Shown piece after piece: positions 37,819 to 46,152 of a stretch of DNA of 64,000 bases (the first letter of the stretch is position 1; every line of letters begins with the position of its first letter). The notes beneath the pieces were generated by a model. It did no database searches and was not told the origin of the DNA. It saw only the letters and a program-made list of their open reading frames with translations. The DNA comes from Paenibacillus sp. E222. GTDB lineage: Bacteria > Bacillota > Bacilli > Paenibacillales > Paenibacillaceae. Position numbers and translations under genes: made by a program. The DNA is taken from NCBI RefSeq assembly GCF_013401555.1, contig NZ_CP058552.1, positions 4,774,001 through 4,838,000 of the forward strand, written 5' to 3'.

Positions 37819-37858
37819 AAAGCGAAGCGTAAATTAAAATCAGTCAAAGTGAGGTTGA

Positions 37859-38305
37859 ATGTATATGGTGAACATTCCAGGTCTGGTTGCTGGTAACTTT
37901 GAGAATTGTCCCGTCCACAAAATTTCCGCACAGGATACGAATAAGTTCATCCTGCTGTGCGACAGGGAGCAGGTTCCTTTCACTTCATTCGTGGAGATCT
38001 TCGAGGTTGGAGGCAGAACTCCATCCAATGAACACCGGGAAGCTTATGAATATTTTTATGTGTTAAAAGGGGAGGGGCTAGCCAAAGTTGGCAACGAATA
38101 TGAGACGCCGATCCGCCAAGGTTCATTCATTATCATTCCACCGGGCAACCATCACGATATTATTAACACGGGCAGCACACGTCTGTATTGTCTGACGACC
38201 ATGGTGCCGGACGAAATGTTCTCGGATATGATCAAAGCGGGTCCGGCCACCGAGCTTGACGAGGAGGATCTGGCCGTGCTTCAGGCGCTGGCTACCGCAC
38301 AATGA
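37859..38305 (+). CDS. Small cupin-domain protein
   Basis: 148 residues. A single cupin barrel: NEHREAYEYFYVLKGEGLAK and IIPPGNHHDIINTG hold the usual His/Glu metal ligands. ATG 37859 or 37865 (GAGG upstream). Could be an isomerase, dioxygenase-like or sensing protein. Its stop overlaps the next ATG (ATGA). Confidence 0.85.
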   Translation: MYMVNIPGLVAGNFENCPVHKISAQDTNKFILLCDREQVPFTSFVEIFEVGGRTPSNEHREAYEYFYVLKGEGLAKVGNEYETPIRQGSFIIIPPGNHHDIINTGSTRLYCLTTMVPDEMFSDMIKAGPATELDEEDLAVLQALATAQ

Positions 38306-39624
38306 GTGCAGGGCTGCGTTTCATTAATGTATGCCTTCCGCGCCGGGAAGACCTCTGTCTTTATGAACTACAGGCGGAGGCTGGAAAATGGGTTAGTATC
38401 CGTCGGCAGGATCGTTTTCTTGATGCACGGGAGAGCGGTGCTTCCCGTATGATGGTCCCGCACCAGGCTGGATCGGATCTGAAACGGCTCGCAGACGCGG
38501 ATTGCATCGATCTGCAGGGTGGGATGATGCTTCCTGGCCTGGTTGACTGTCATATGCATCTGGATAAGGCCTTCTCGCTTGAGCAGGTGTCGAACCGATC
38601 CGGCACACTTCATGAAGCCATTCTCAATTACAGCCAGGCTGTACAGACATTCAGCAAGGAGCAGCTAGCGGAACGCATGCTGACTGCCGCCAGAATGGCA
38701 CTGAGCTACGGAACCACGACCATAAGGAGCCACCTCGACTTCCCTGTTCATTTGGGGAGAGAGGTGGCCTTTCGGACAATTGAGGCAGCCTTGGAGGTAC
38801 GGGAGAAGTTGAAGGGTAGTATGACTATTCAATATGCGCTCATGGTTCCGTTCCGCGGCAATCAAGAAGCTGCGGATGAGGCAATCGAGGAAGCACTGCG
38901 GATGGGAATTGATGTACTGGGCGGAGCCCCTCATCTGGCAGACGACTCTGAAAGAGAGATTGGCAGGATTTTTCGGTTAGCAGAACGTTTCGGAGTACCC
39001 ATTGATCTGCATGCAGATGAAAGTGATAATCCAGGAAAAAAGACCGTACTGAGCTTAGCAGAGCATACGATTCACTACGGTTATCAGCGCAGAGTGACGG
39101 CAGATCATCTGTGCTCGTTGTCTGCCATGACGGAAAACGATGCACAGCATGTGATGGCGAAGATGAAGGAAGCCGGTCTGAACGCGGTAACGCTGCCTGC
39201 GGTGAACCTGTATCTTCAAGGACGGGAAGATCGCGGCCTGGTAAGACGGGGCACAACACGCATTCGCGAGCTGCTTGCAGAAGGCATTCCGCTTGCTGCG
39301 GCCTCCGACAATATTCAAGACCCGTTCCATCCGTTCGGCCGCGGGGATCTGATACAGATCGCCCAAATCACATCATATGCGGCCCATATGGGCAGTGAAC
39401 GGGATTTAGCACAGCTGCTGCGGATGATCACGGATATACCTGCTGCAATCACGGGCTGCAACAAGTATGGAATAGAAGAAGGACATGACTGCAACTTTGT
39501 AGTCACGGATGCTTCGGATGTCACGCAGCTGCTATCAGGTACAAAAATGAGTCGCTGGGTGTATGCCTCGGGCAGATGGCAGTCTGCTTTGCATACAGCT
39601 CAGACATTCGCGTCTGAATGGTAA
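38302..39624 (+). CDS. Amidohydrolase, cytosine-deaminase/AtzC-like
   Basis: 440 residues. Metal ligands of the amidohydrolase superfamily: His84 and His86 in GLVDCHMHLDKAFS, His237 with Glu240 in IDLHADESDNPGKK, His269 in VTADHLCSLS, Asp336 in AAASDNIQDPFHPFGRGDL. The HMHLDKAF and SDNIxDPFxPFGRGD signatures are those of cytosine deaminase and N-isopropylammelide amidohydrolase (AtzC). It most likely deaminates or dealkylaminates a heterocycle, an important clue to the pathway substrate. Confidence 0.9.
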   Translation: MSAGLRFINVCLPRREDLCLYELQAEAGKWVSIRRQDRFLDARESGASRMMVPHQAGSDLKRLADADCIDLQGGMMLPGLVDCHMHLDKAFSLEQVSNRSGTLHEAILNYSQAVQTFSKEQLAERMLTAARMALSYGTTTIRSHLDFPVHLGREVAFRTIEAALEVREKLKGSMTIQYALMVPFRGNQEAADEAIEEALRMGIDVLGGAPHLADDSEREIGRIFRLAERFGVPIDLHADESDNPGKKTVLSLAEHTIHYGYQRRVTADHLCSLSAMTENDAQHVMAKMKEAGLNAVTLPAVNLYLQGREDRGLVRRGTTRIRELLAEGIPLAAASDNIQDPFHPFGRGDLIQIAQITSYAAHMGSERDLAQLLRMITDIPAAITGCNKYGIEEGHDCNFVVTDASDVTQLLSGTKMSRWVYASGRWQSALHTAQTFASEW

Positions 39625-39686
39625 CATGATTTGCAACAAACAGGAATTTCCGTCAGTTGAACATAGAAGAGAAAGAAGGTGGCAAG

Positions 39687-41267
39687 ATGGTTCCACAAGT
39701 CACAGGCACACAGACGATGGTCGTCAGTCCTCATTCTTTGGCCAGTGCGGCAGGATCTCGTATTTTGCAGCAGGGAGGTAACGCCTTTGATGCCGCCGTG
39801 GCGGTGAGCGCCTGTCTTGCTGTCGTATACCCACATATGACGGGACTGGGAGGCGATTCCTTCTGGCTGACCTATAGCACCGAAGAGAGAAAAGTCAGGG
39901 CATATAACGCGAGTGGACGTTCGGGCAGTCGGATTACCGCCAGCTGCTTTGAAGGCGAGTCAGCCATCCCGCAGCGGGGACCCCGCAGCGTCATTACCGT
40001 GCCGGGTATGGTGGACGGCTGGGATGCCATATTACAGGAATATGGCTCGAAGACGCTGGCAGAGGTGCTTGAGCCCGCGATCCAATATGCGCTGGAAGGC
40101 TTCCCGCTGTCGCCGGACCAGCATGTCAATACGGCCGAGCGTTTCGATGTGCTGGCAGCTTATCCACAGACAGCCGACATCTATCTGCCCGGAGGTAAAG
40201 TTCCGGAGCAAGGCAGCCGCTTTGTGCAGTCTGCTTTGGGAAGCAGCCTGCTCCAGGTTGCAGACCAGGGCCGAGACGTATTTTATTCAGGCAGTGTTGG
40301 TCAGGAGATTGTTCGCTCACTTAAGGAGCAGGGAGGTCTACTGACACTGGAGGACTTTGCGAGACACAGAGGTGAATGGGTGGAGCCGATCAAAGGGAGT
40401 TACCGAGGGCTTGATCTTTATCAGGTCCCGCCGAATTCACAGGGCTTTACCGGTATAATGGCGCTTCAAATTCTAGAACAGTTTGATTTGGACAGTATAG
40501 AGCATGGTTCCTATGCGTACTATCACCTGCTCGTGGAGGCGCTGAAGCTGAGCTTCCGTGATCGCGATCGTTATTTGACAGATCCACAATTTTCATCCAT
40601 TCCTCTGGAACAGCTGCTATCCAAATCCTATGCTGCGAAGCTCGCGGCCTGCATTGATATGGAGCGAGCCCTGCCGATGGATTCTCAACCGGTAGGTCAT
40701 GATACGGCATATGCGGCGGTAGTAGACAGTGAGGGCAATGCCGTTTCATTTATCCAAAGTCTCTACTTTGAGTTCGGCTCGGCCGTGGTTGGGGGAGACA
40801 CTGGTATATTGCTGCAGAACCGAGGCTCATTCTTCTCCCTGGATCCGACACATGTGAACAGGCTGGAGCCGGACAAAAGAACCTTTCATACGCTGATGCC
40901 GGCAATGGCATGCCGTGATGGGAAGCCGTATATTTTGTACGGTACCCAGGGAGGAGAAGGTCAGCCCCAGACACAGACCGCGCTGCTGACCCGCATGGTG
41001 GATTATGGCATGGCCCCCCAGACCGCTGTACGTGAACCCCGCTGGGTGTGGGGAAGAACATGGGGAGAGGCAACGCAAGAATTGAGAGTGGAGGGCCGGA
41101 TCGCAGCAGAAGTGCAGCAGCGCTTACAGCTCACCGGACACAAGGTACAAAAAGTTGAAGATTTTGCTAGAGTCATGGGACATGCGCATGCCATTATGAT
41201 CGATGACAATGGCTTCCTGCTCGGGGGCACAGACCCCCGCTGCGATGGTGCGGCTATCGGATGGTAA
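39687..41267 (+). CDS. Gamma-glutamyltransferase-family Ntn hydrolase
   Basis: 526 residues from ATG 39687 (GAAGGTGG upstream). GNAFDAAVAVSACLAVVYPH, MTGLGGDSFWL and the autoprocessing site HDTAYAAVVDSEGNAVSFIQ (Thr340 would become the N-terminal nucleophile) are GGT features. No signal peptide, unlike classical secreted GGT, so it would act in the cytosol on a gamma-glutamyl- or acyl-amide. Last gene of the run. Confidence 0.9.
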   Translation: MVPQVTGTQTMVVSPHSLASAAGSRILQQGGNAFDAAVAVSACLAVVYPHMTGLGGDSFWLTYSTEERKVRAYNASGRSGSRITASCFEGESAIPQRGPRSVITVPGMVDGWDAILQEYGSKTLAEVLEPAIQYALEGFPLSPDQHVNTAERFDVLAAYPQTADIYLPGGKVPEQGSRFVQSALGSSLLQVADQGRDVFYSGSVGQEIVRSLKEQGGLLTLEDFARHRGEWVEPIKGSYRGLDLYQVPPNSQGFTGIMALQILEQFDLDSIEHGSYAYYHLLVEALKLSFRDRDRYLTDPQFSSIPLEQLLSKSYAAKLAACIDMERALPMDSQPVGHDTAYAAVVDSEGNAVSFIQSLYFEFGSAVVGGDTGILLQNRGSFFSLDPTHVNRLEPDKRTFHTLMPAMACRDGKPYILYGTQGGEGQPQTQTALLTRMVDYGMAPQTAVREPRWVWGRTWGEATQELRVEGRIAAEVQQRLQLTGHKVQKVEDFARVMGHAHAIMIDDNGFLLGGTDPRCDGAAIGW

Positions 41268-41285
41268 ACCAAAACCAGGTGAAAG

Positions 41286-41310
41286 GTCTGGGTGCATACT
41301 GCCCAGGCTT
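41286..41310 (+). terminator. Possible terminator of the catabolic operon
   Basis: CTGGG (41288-41292) and CCCAG (41302-41306) with GCTTTTATT after it; a short stem but well placed, 20 bases after the last stop. Confidence 0.45.
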
Positions 41311-41399
41311 TTATTATGGCTTTAGCCAGTTGAGTGCGTGAAACGCGCGAAACAAAAACCACCGCTAAATAAACCGTTATAGTATCTGTTATACAGAGG

Positions 41400-41600
41400 T
41401 AAGAATAAGTAAGGAGCCGTGCTGTAACACGACTCCAGTGTACATTAACTACATAAAGAGCAGTCGGCCGCTCGGTGGTGGTCGGAATAGACTGATACCT
41501 TAGGGTGGGCGGTCTATTTCTTTTCATGTAAGCAAGAAGCACCAAAATAAAAATGTCGAAAAGGAATATTAATGAAAGTGTGTCTTTGCCTCAATGCTTG
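41400..41600 (-). pseudogene. Decayed holin-like type I toxin with antisense-RNA region
   Basis: On the minus strand, around 41580-41535, a frame reads DTLSLIFLFDIFILVLLAYM then KRNR: the hydrophobic core of small holin-like toxins, but without a start codon (TGA just upstream) and without the usual stop. Downstream come AATAGAC (41486-41492) / GTCTATT (41512-41518) and GGAGCCGTG (41413-41421) / CACGACTCC (41428-41436), hairpins arranged as in Firmicute toxin/antisense RNA cassettes. The + strand would carry the antitoxin RNA. Assigned from remembered layout; moderate confidence at best. Confidence 0.4.
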
Positions 41601-41609
41601 GGTTTATGG

Positions 41610-42569
41610 TTATTTCGTGATTGGACTTGCTTTTTTACCCATAATGTAAATTCCAATCCAGCCTAGCAATAATAGGATCTGAGCCAGAGCGACCAGCCAC
41701 AACACTTGCGTGTAACCTCCTATAATGCAAAATATAGTATTGACTAGGGGGAACCCCACGAAAGTAAACATGATAGAAAAATCTTTTTTGGGAGTGATTG
41801 AATAATTAACCTTCCGGTCCCAAAACTTTATAAAAGCTAATGCTAAAATTCCGATTGTAATTACAGAAAGTGTAATCAACATCACCCATTGCATATTAGA
41901 GGTTCTTTCGAAGAACGGACCCATATAATTAAAGAAGTTAGATAAGGGTGAGAACATACACGCTAATGACAGAATGGCCGCCAGAAACGGATAGATATAA
42001 CCAATTGATTTACTGTAGCCTTTCTTTTTATGCCACCATTCACCAATTAGAATAAAGATGGTCCAATATCCCGCTATATAAATCCATCCTGTAAAATTCA
42101 TCACAGGTTCCCCATAGATTTGAGGCTCACCGGCTAGCGGATAATAAGTCCATCTTGCCATGAGTCCATCTGTAGTCTGAAATATCTGTTTAACAGCCAC
42201 CGGGTCCAATGAAAAGTCAAAAACCATAGCGCTCAATCCCGTAATAAATGGTTTAGTCCAGGACGGTATATTTACAGACTTTAGAACACGCAAAGTTGAA
42301 TAAATGATCAGAAACTCAATAATAGGGACAGTAATCGGTATATTAAATAACATTAAAATACTCCGCCCATAGGCGTAAAAACCTTCCCCAAGCGATGAAG
42401 CAGTAATTTCAAAAACGGCTGCGTAAAAAAACACAAAACCTATAAACTGCAGTAGAACCGTTTTGGGATGTGTTTCCTTATCAAGGATGTAGAAAACCAT
42501 TAGAACAGCAGCAATTAAGACGATAATATCTTGAATTATCCATACAGGCACTACAGTTATATCACTCAT
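41610..42569 (-). CDS. Membrane protein, carotenoid-biosynthesis (CruF/DUF422)-like
   Basis: 319 residues with about eight or nine membrane segments. MVFDFSLDPVAVKQIFQ and EPVMNFTGWIYIAGYW resemble the conserved DxxxDPVA and NFxGW motifs of CruF-like carotenoid hydratase/carotenoid synthesis proteins. No other carotenoid genes are here, so the actual reaction is open. GGAGGTG precedes the ATG. Divergent from a TetR gene, with a TTGAACGTTCAA palindrome between them. Confidence 0.65.
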   Translation of the reverse strand: MSDITVVPVWIIQDIIVLIAAVLMVFYILDKETHPKTVLLQFIGFVFFYAAVFEITASSLGEGFYAYGRSILMLFNIPITVPIIEFLIIYSTLRVLKSVNIPSWTKPFITGLSAMVFDFSLDPVAVKQIFQTTDGLMARWTYYPLAGEPQIYGEPVMNFTGWIYIAGYWTIFILIGEWWHKKKGYSKSIGYIYPFLAAILSLACMFSPLSNFFNYMGPFFERTSNMQWVMLITLSVITIGILALAFIKFWDRKVNYSITPKKDFSIMFTFVGFPLVNTIFCIIGGYTQVLWLVALAQILLLLGWIGIYIMGKKASPITK

Positions 42570-42600
42570 ATTTCACCTCCATTTAAGTTTAAAAATAGAA

Positions 42601-42612
42601 TTGAACGTTCAA
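42601..42612. promoter_or_regulatory. TTGAACGTTCAA palindrome
   Basis: Perfect 12-bp palindrome in the divergent gap between the membrane protein and the TetR regulator; candidate operator for that regulator. Confidence 0.55.
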
Positions 42613-42724
42613 ATAAATTATAATTTCACTGTGTTACTTAAACAACAGCCTGTTCGATTGAGATATGTTAGTTATCATACAAACCACCTTAGATTTGTTC
42701 ATTATTTCAAATTGGGAGGATATT

Positions 42725-43294
42725 ATGGCAGACAAAAAAACAGATCACAGAGTGAGGTATACAAAAATGGTTATCAAAGAAAGCCTGTTGAAGCTTTTGA
42801 CAGAACGGTCTATCAATAAAGTTACCGTGACCGACATTTGCAGAGAAGCAGGGATTAATCGCAACACCTTTTATACACACTATGCTAATCAGTTTGAGCT
42901 TCTTTCAACGATTGAAAATGATCTTTACGAAGACATTAAGCAAGTTGGGATGAGTACTTCAAACCCTCAAACGCTATCTTTTGAATTATGTAAGTATATC
43001 AAAGCAAATAAAACGATATGTGAGGTTCTGTTCTCAGAGCATGGCGATAAAGAATTATTGGAACGAATCCTTTATATCAGTCACGATTTAACTATTGAAC
43101 GATGGAAGACGGAATTAAAATATTTTGATCCACAATTATTTGAGTCCTGGTATACGTTCACCGCTCATGGCAGTATAGCTATTATTAAAAAGTGGGTGAG
43201 TAGTGGTCTGAAGGAAAGCCCCAGTCAAATTGCAGCTTTTATTGATAAAGCTACGGAATCCGTATCTAAAGCTTTTTATTCTGAAGAATTGTAG
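42725..43294 (+). CDS. TetR/AcrR-family transcriptional regulator
   Basis: 189 residues from ATG 42725, preceded by GGGAGGA. HTH: RSINKVTVTDICREAGINRN then TFYTHYANQFELL. The C-terminal WYTFTAHGSIAIIKKWVSSG fits the DhaS/TetR_C_7-like group. Likely represses the divergent membrane-protein gene. Confidence 0.9.
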   Translation: MADKKTDHRVRYTKMVIKESLLKLLTERSINKVTVTDICREAGINRNTFYTHYANQFELLSTIENDLYEDIKQVGMSTSNPQTLSFELCKYIKANKTICEVLFSEHGDKELLERILYISHDLTIERWKTELKYFDPQLFESWYTFTAHGSIAIIKKWVSSGLKESPSQIAAFIDKATESVSKAFYSEEL

Positions 43295-43339
43295 GATTTC
43301 CCCGCTTCTCACCAAAAAGCCCGGCAGCTTCTACGCAGT

Positions 43340-43650
43340 ATGATTGTTGAAACTCACGAAGGCAAGGTGTGCGTTATTGTATTCGTAGGTCATGTCAAAG
43401 GAATTATCCCTATCGACGAAACTGAGTTTGAAAACGGGGAGGGGGGGATCATTCTTGGCTGCATCAGTTTAAACTTCTGGATGAATGCGCATTTCATGAT
43501 CTAAAATTGAATAATACTTGCCCTAACTGTAGATCAACGATACCTTTCTTGTTGTCGAATAGACAGTTAGAACATGCATTTCAGTGCAAGTGTGGATATG
43601 CTTTTGCTACTTTTCATATGTCCAGTTGGAACGAATGGAGAAGCGCCTGA
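43340..43650 (+). pseudogene. Zinc-ribbon protein split at a G7 tract
   Basis: ATG 43340 opens MIVETHEGKVCVIVFVGHVK ... EFENGEGG, then the frame ends at TAA 43502. Shifting one base inside the G run at 43441-43447 continues as HSWLHQFKLLDECAFHDLKL, NNTCPNCRSTIPF, FQCKCGYAFATFHMSSWNEW and TGA 43648, i.e. a CPNC...CKCG zinc ribbon. About 103 residues if joined. Either a frameshifted gene, a sequencing error or a slippage switch. No family recognised. Confidence 0.4.
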
Positions 43651-43683
43651 TCAAATGAATCCTGCTGTCCTTCGTTGGGTGGT

Positions 43684-43842
43684 GTCGAGGGACAAGAACA
43701 TGGTCCCATTGAAGTCGCTATTTTAGCGGCTCTTTTATTTTATCGGTACAAGTTCTTGTCCCAAGCCAAGGACAAGAACTTGTTCGAATTACCGAAATAG
43801 ACAACAACATGTTCCTATTCCCGATTAGATAAACATCTAAGT
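43684..43842 (+). repeat. Interspersed repeat, copy D (full length)
   Basis: Opens GTCGAGGGACAAGAACATGG; right stem arm has drifted (GGACAAGAACTTGTTCGA) and it closes with TTAGATaaacATCTAA. Bases 43843-44099 hold only the leader of the kinase gene. Confidence 0.85.
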
Positions 43843-44099
43843 TTAGAGATGAGTTTCTTTATGAGTGATTTAACAGACTAGGGCTTCAAGGCTAGAAGGT
43901 ATTTGATAAAAACCCAACACTTCAAAGATCTAAAACCTTCCTGTACATAGTCTTGGTCTTCAGTGGAGAAGGGATTTGGCTAGCAAACGTGTAAAAAGAA
44001 TTTTTTTAACGCTCTTCGTTTCTTATGTCCGAAGGGGCATGTACTAAAGTACTATTATTCATGTTGAAAAGAGGTATACTGGATACCGAGGTGAATCCA

Positions 44100-45296
44100 A
44101 TGTGGTTTAAGAGAAGACTGAATACCGCTTCAGATGCAAAAGAACATATCGACCCTTTATCCGCTTCGCGGCTCCCTGTGTTAATATGGCTATGCCTTGT
44201 TACCACCGCAACCCTTATACTACAGACCATGTCAGCACCCATTATTATCCCGAGTGTTTTTTTCGTCATAGTGATGCTCGCCCATAGTTACTTTTACTGG
44301 ATAACAGGTTCAGTCGTTGCTTATTCCAAGCCGTTATATATTATAATACAAGCAAGTTTAATATACATTAGTGCTATTCTTATGCCGGATGGCATGCCGG
44401 CGATCCTGATTGGTCTTATACCTGTATTGATCGGGCAAACCGTTGCGATCTATTTCGAAACAACAAAAGTGGTTTTCGTTGCATTTGTGCTCTATGCCAT
44501 GTTTTGTTCTTTAACTTTATTTAATCGAACTGGCCCTGAGGCGGCACTGCTTGTTTTATTACTTTTACTCATGATGGTTGTAGTCATATCTTACGCGTCA
44601 TTGTTTTACAAACAAGTTAATGCACGTGTCAGAACCCAAAATTTCTTGCGGGAATTAGAGCTGGCTCACCAAAAAGTAGAGGAACTTACACTCACTGGTG
44701 AGAGACAGCGGATGGCTAGAGACTTACATGACACATTGGCCCAAGGCCTTGCCGGAATTATTATGCAATTGGAGGCTGCAAGTATTCATCAAGAAAAGGG
44801 GAACCAGCTCAAAGCACAGGAGATCATACGCAATGCCATGGTACAAGCCAGACAATCATTGGCGGATGCACGACGAGCAATAGATGATTTACGCACGAAA
44901 TCAAACCCTTCCATCACGCTGAGCGAGGCGTTTCAAGAGCAACTGGAACGATTCCGACAGGCGACTGGCATTACAACTGAATTTCAGGGAGAGCTCTCTT
45001 CACAGTTGAACAAAGTGCAGATGGAGCATATCTTGCATATTTTGAGCGAGTCCCTTATGAATATCGCTAGGCACGCACAAGCGAACCTTGTCAAGATAAC
45101 TACCAGCCATAGCAATAATAAGTTTAACCTGAACATCATCGATAACGGCCAAGGGTTTAACACGGATCGCATCGGAAAATTACATGGCCATTACGGCTTA
45201 ATTGGTGTACAGGAGCGCGCCAGACTCATTGGCGGGAGTATTGAGATTGACAGTAATGCACAAGGAACAGCTGTACACTTAAGCTTTCCATTATAA
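44100..45296 (+). CDS. Sensor histidine kinase (NarL/LiaS/DesK class)
   Basis: 398 residues from ATG 44100 (CGAGGTGA upstream). Roughly six membrane segments in residues 20-170, a short coiled linker, then HisKA_3 with phospho-acceptor His210 in RQRMARDLHDTLAQGLAGII and an HATPase domain (IDNGQGFNTD, HYGLIGVQERARLIGGS). It lacks a large extracellular sensor, as in intramembrane-sensing kinases. Followed 25 bases later by its response regulator. Confidence 0.92.
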   Translation: MWFKRRLNTASDAKEHIDPLSASRLPVLIWLCLVTTATLILQTMSAPIIIPSVFFVIVMLAHSYFYWITGSVVAYSKPLYIIIQASLIYISAILMPDGMPAILIGLIPVLIGQTVAIYFETTKVVFVAFVLYAMFCSLTLFNRTGPEAALLVLLLLLMMVVVISYASLFYKQVNARVRTQNFLRELELAHQKVEELTLTGERQRMARDLHDTLAQGLAGIIMQLEAASIHQEKGNQLKAQEIIRNAMVQARQSLADARRAIDDLRTKSNPSITLSEAFQEQLERFRQATGITTEFQGELSSQLNKVQMEHILHILSESLMNIARHAQANLVKITTSHSNNKFNLNIIDNGQGFNTDRIGKLHGHYGLIGVQERARLIGGSIEIDSNAQGTAVHLSFPL

Positions 45297-45321
45297 TCGG
45301 TAGGAGGAGAGGGATAGCCGC

Positions 45322-45966
45322 ATGAAGCACAAAGTCATGATTGTGGATGACCATTGGGTTGTACGAGAAGGTCTGAAGCTTATTCTGGAAACAGACGACA
45401 ATTACTGCATTGTAGGAGAAGCCGACGAAGGTGTTGAAGCATTAAAACTGATGGAAATTTCTGAACCGGATGTCATCCTGATGGACCTTAACATGCCAGG
45501 GGGACTTGGGGGACTGGATACCATGAAACGGATGCAAGAACAAGGCCTGCTTATTCCCGTTATCATTCTTACCACATATAACGAGGACGAACTTATGATC
45601 GAAGGTTTATCCCTGGGTGCCAAAGGATATCTTTTAAAGGATACCAGCCGTGAAAACCTATTCCGTACATTAGACTCTGCACTCCGTGGAGAGACTTTGC
45701 TTCAGCCAGAGATTACTGCCAGAGTATTTGCTCATCAGACCCGATCGTTAGCCAGAAAAACGGAGCCTACCTTGCTTAGCGATAAAGAAACGATTGTTCT
45801 GCAAGCCATCGCAAGAGGAATGCGTAGTAAGGAGATTGCTTTCGATATGGGCATTGCCGAACGTACGGTGAAAGCTCATCTTACGAATATTTACAACAAA
45901 CTTGGCGTAGATTCACGGTCTGAAGCGGTTGCTGTCGCTGTCGAAAAGGGACTCCTGCATCTCTAA
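45322..45966 (+). CDS. Response regulator, NarL/LuxR family
   Basis: 214 residues. Receiver with acidic pocket in MIVDDHW and phospho-acceptor Asp55 in VILMDLNMPG; C-terminal LuxR HTH (LSDKETIVLQAIARGMRSKE, IAERTVKAHLTNIYNKL). GGAGGAGAGGG precedes the start. The MMPL exporter gene follows, a likely target. Confidence 0.94.
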   Translation: MKHKVMIVDDHWVVREGLKLILETDDNYCIVGEADEGVEALKLMEISEPDVILMDLNMPGGLGGLDTMKRMQEQGLLIPVIILTTYNEDELMIEGLSLGAKGYLLKDTSRENLFRTLDSALRGETLLQPEITARVFAHQTRSLARKTEPTLLSDKETIVLQAIARGMRSKEIAFDMGIAERTVKAHLTNIYNKLGVDSRSEAVAVAVEKGLLHL

Positions 45967-46026
45967 GTAAAAAAAATGCCTCGCGTACGTCTTGATTTAA
46001 CTAACGTACATGCCCCATCTTGCCCG

Positions 46027-46066
46027 ATCGTACATTTAGGGAATGCCCTTATGTACGATTTTTTTT
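46027..46066 (+). terminator. Terminator after the response regulator
   Basis: ATCGTACAT (46027-46035) and ATGTACGAT (46051-46059) with an inner AGGG/CCCT pair, followed by eight T. The CGTAC words nearby (GCGTACGTC, AACGTACAT) could also be binding sites. Confidence 0.85.
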
Positions 46067-46152
46067 CGTCTATTTTTCAATACAATACAGACATAGGGTG
46101 GTGATGAAACACTTCCTAATTGCAGCAAGTTGAAAGGGGCATGACATTTATT

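Noticed and set aside
25110..41267. Purine/allantoin degradation locus
   Set aside because: PucR is suggestive, but no xanthine dehydrogenase, uricase, allantoinase or allantoate amidohydrolase genes are present.
41003..41545. A 180-codon open frame on the minus strand
   Set aside because: Most of it is antisense to the GGT-like gene; only its hydrophobic first part (near 41545) has a possible meaning, as a toxin remnant.
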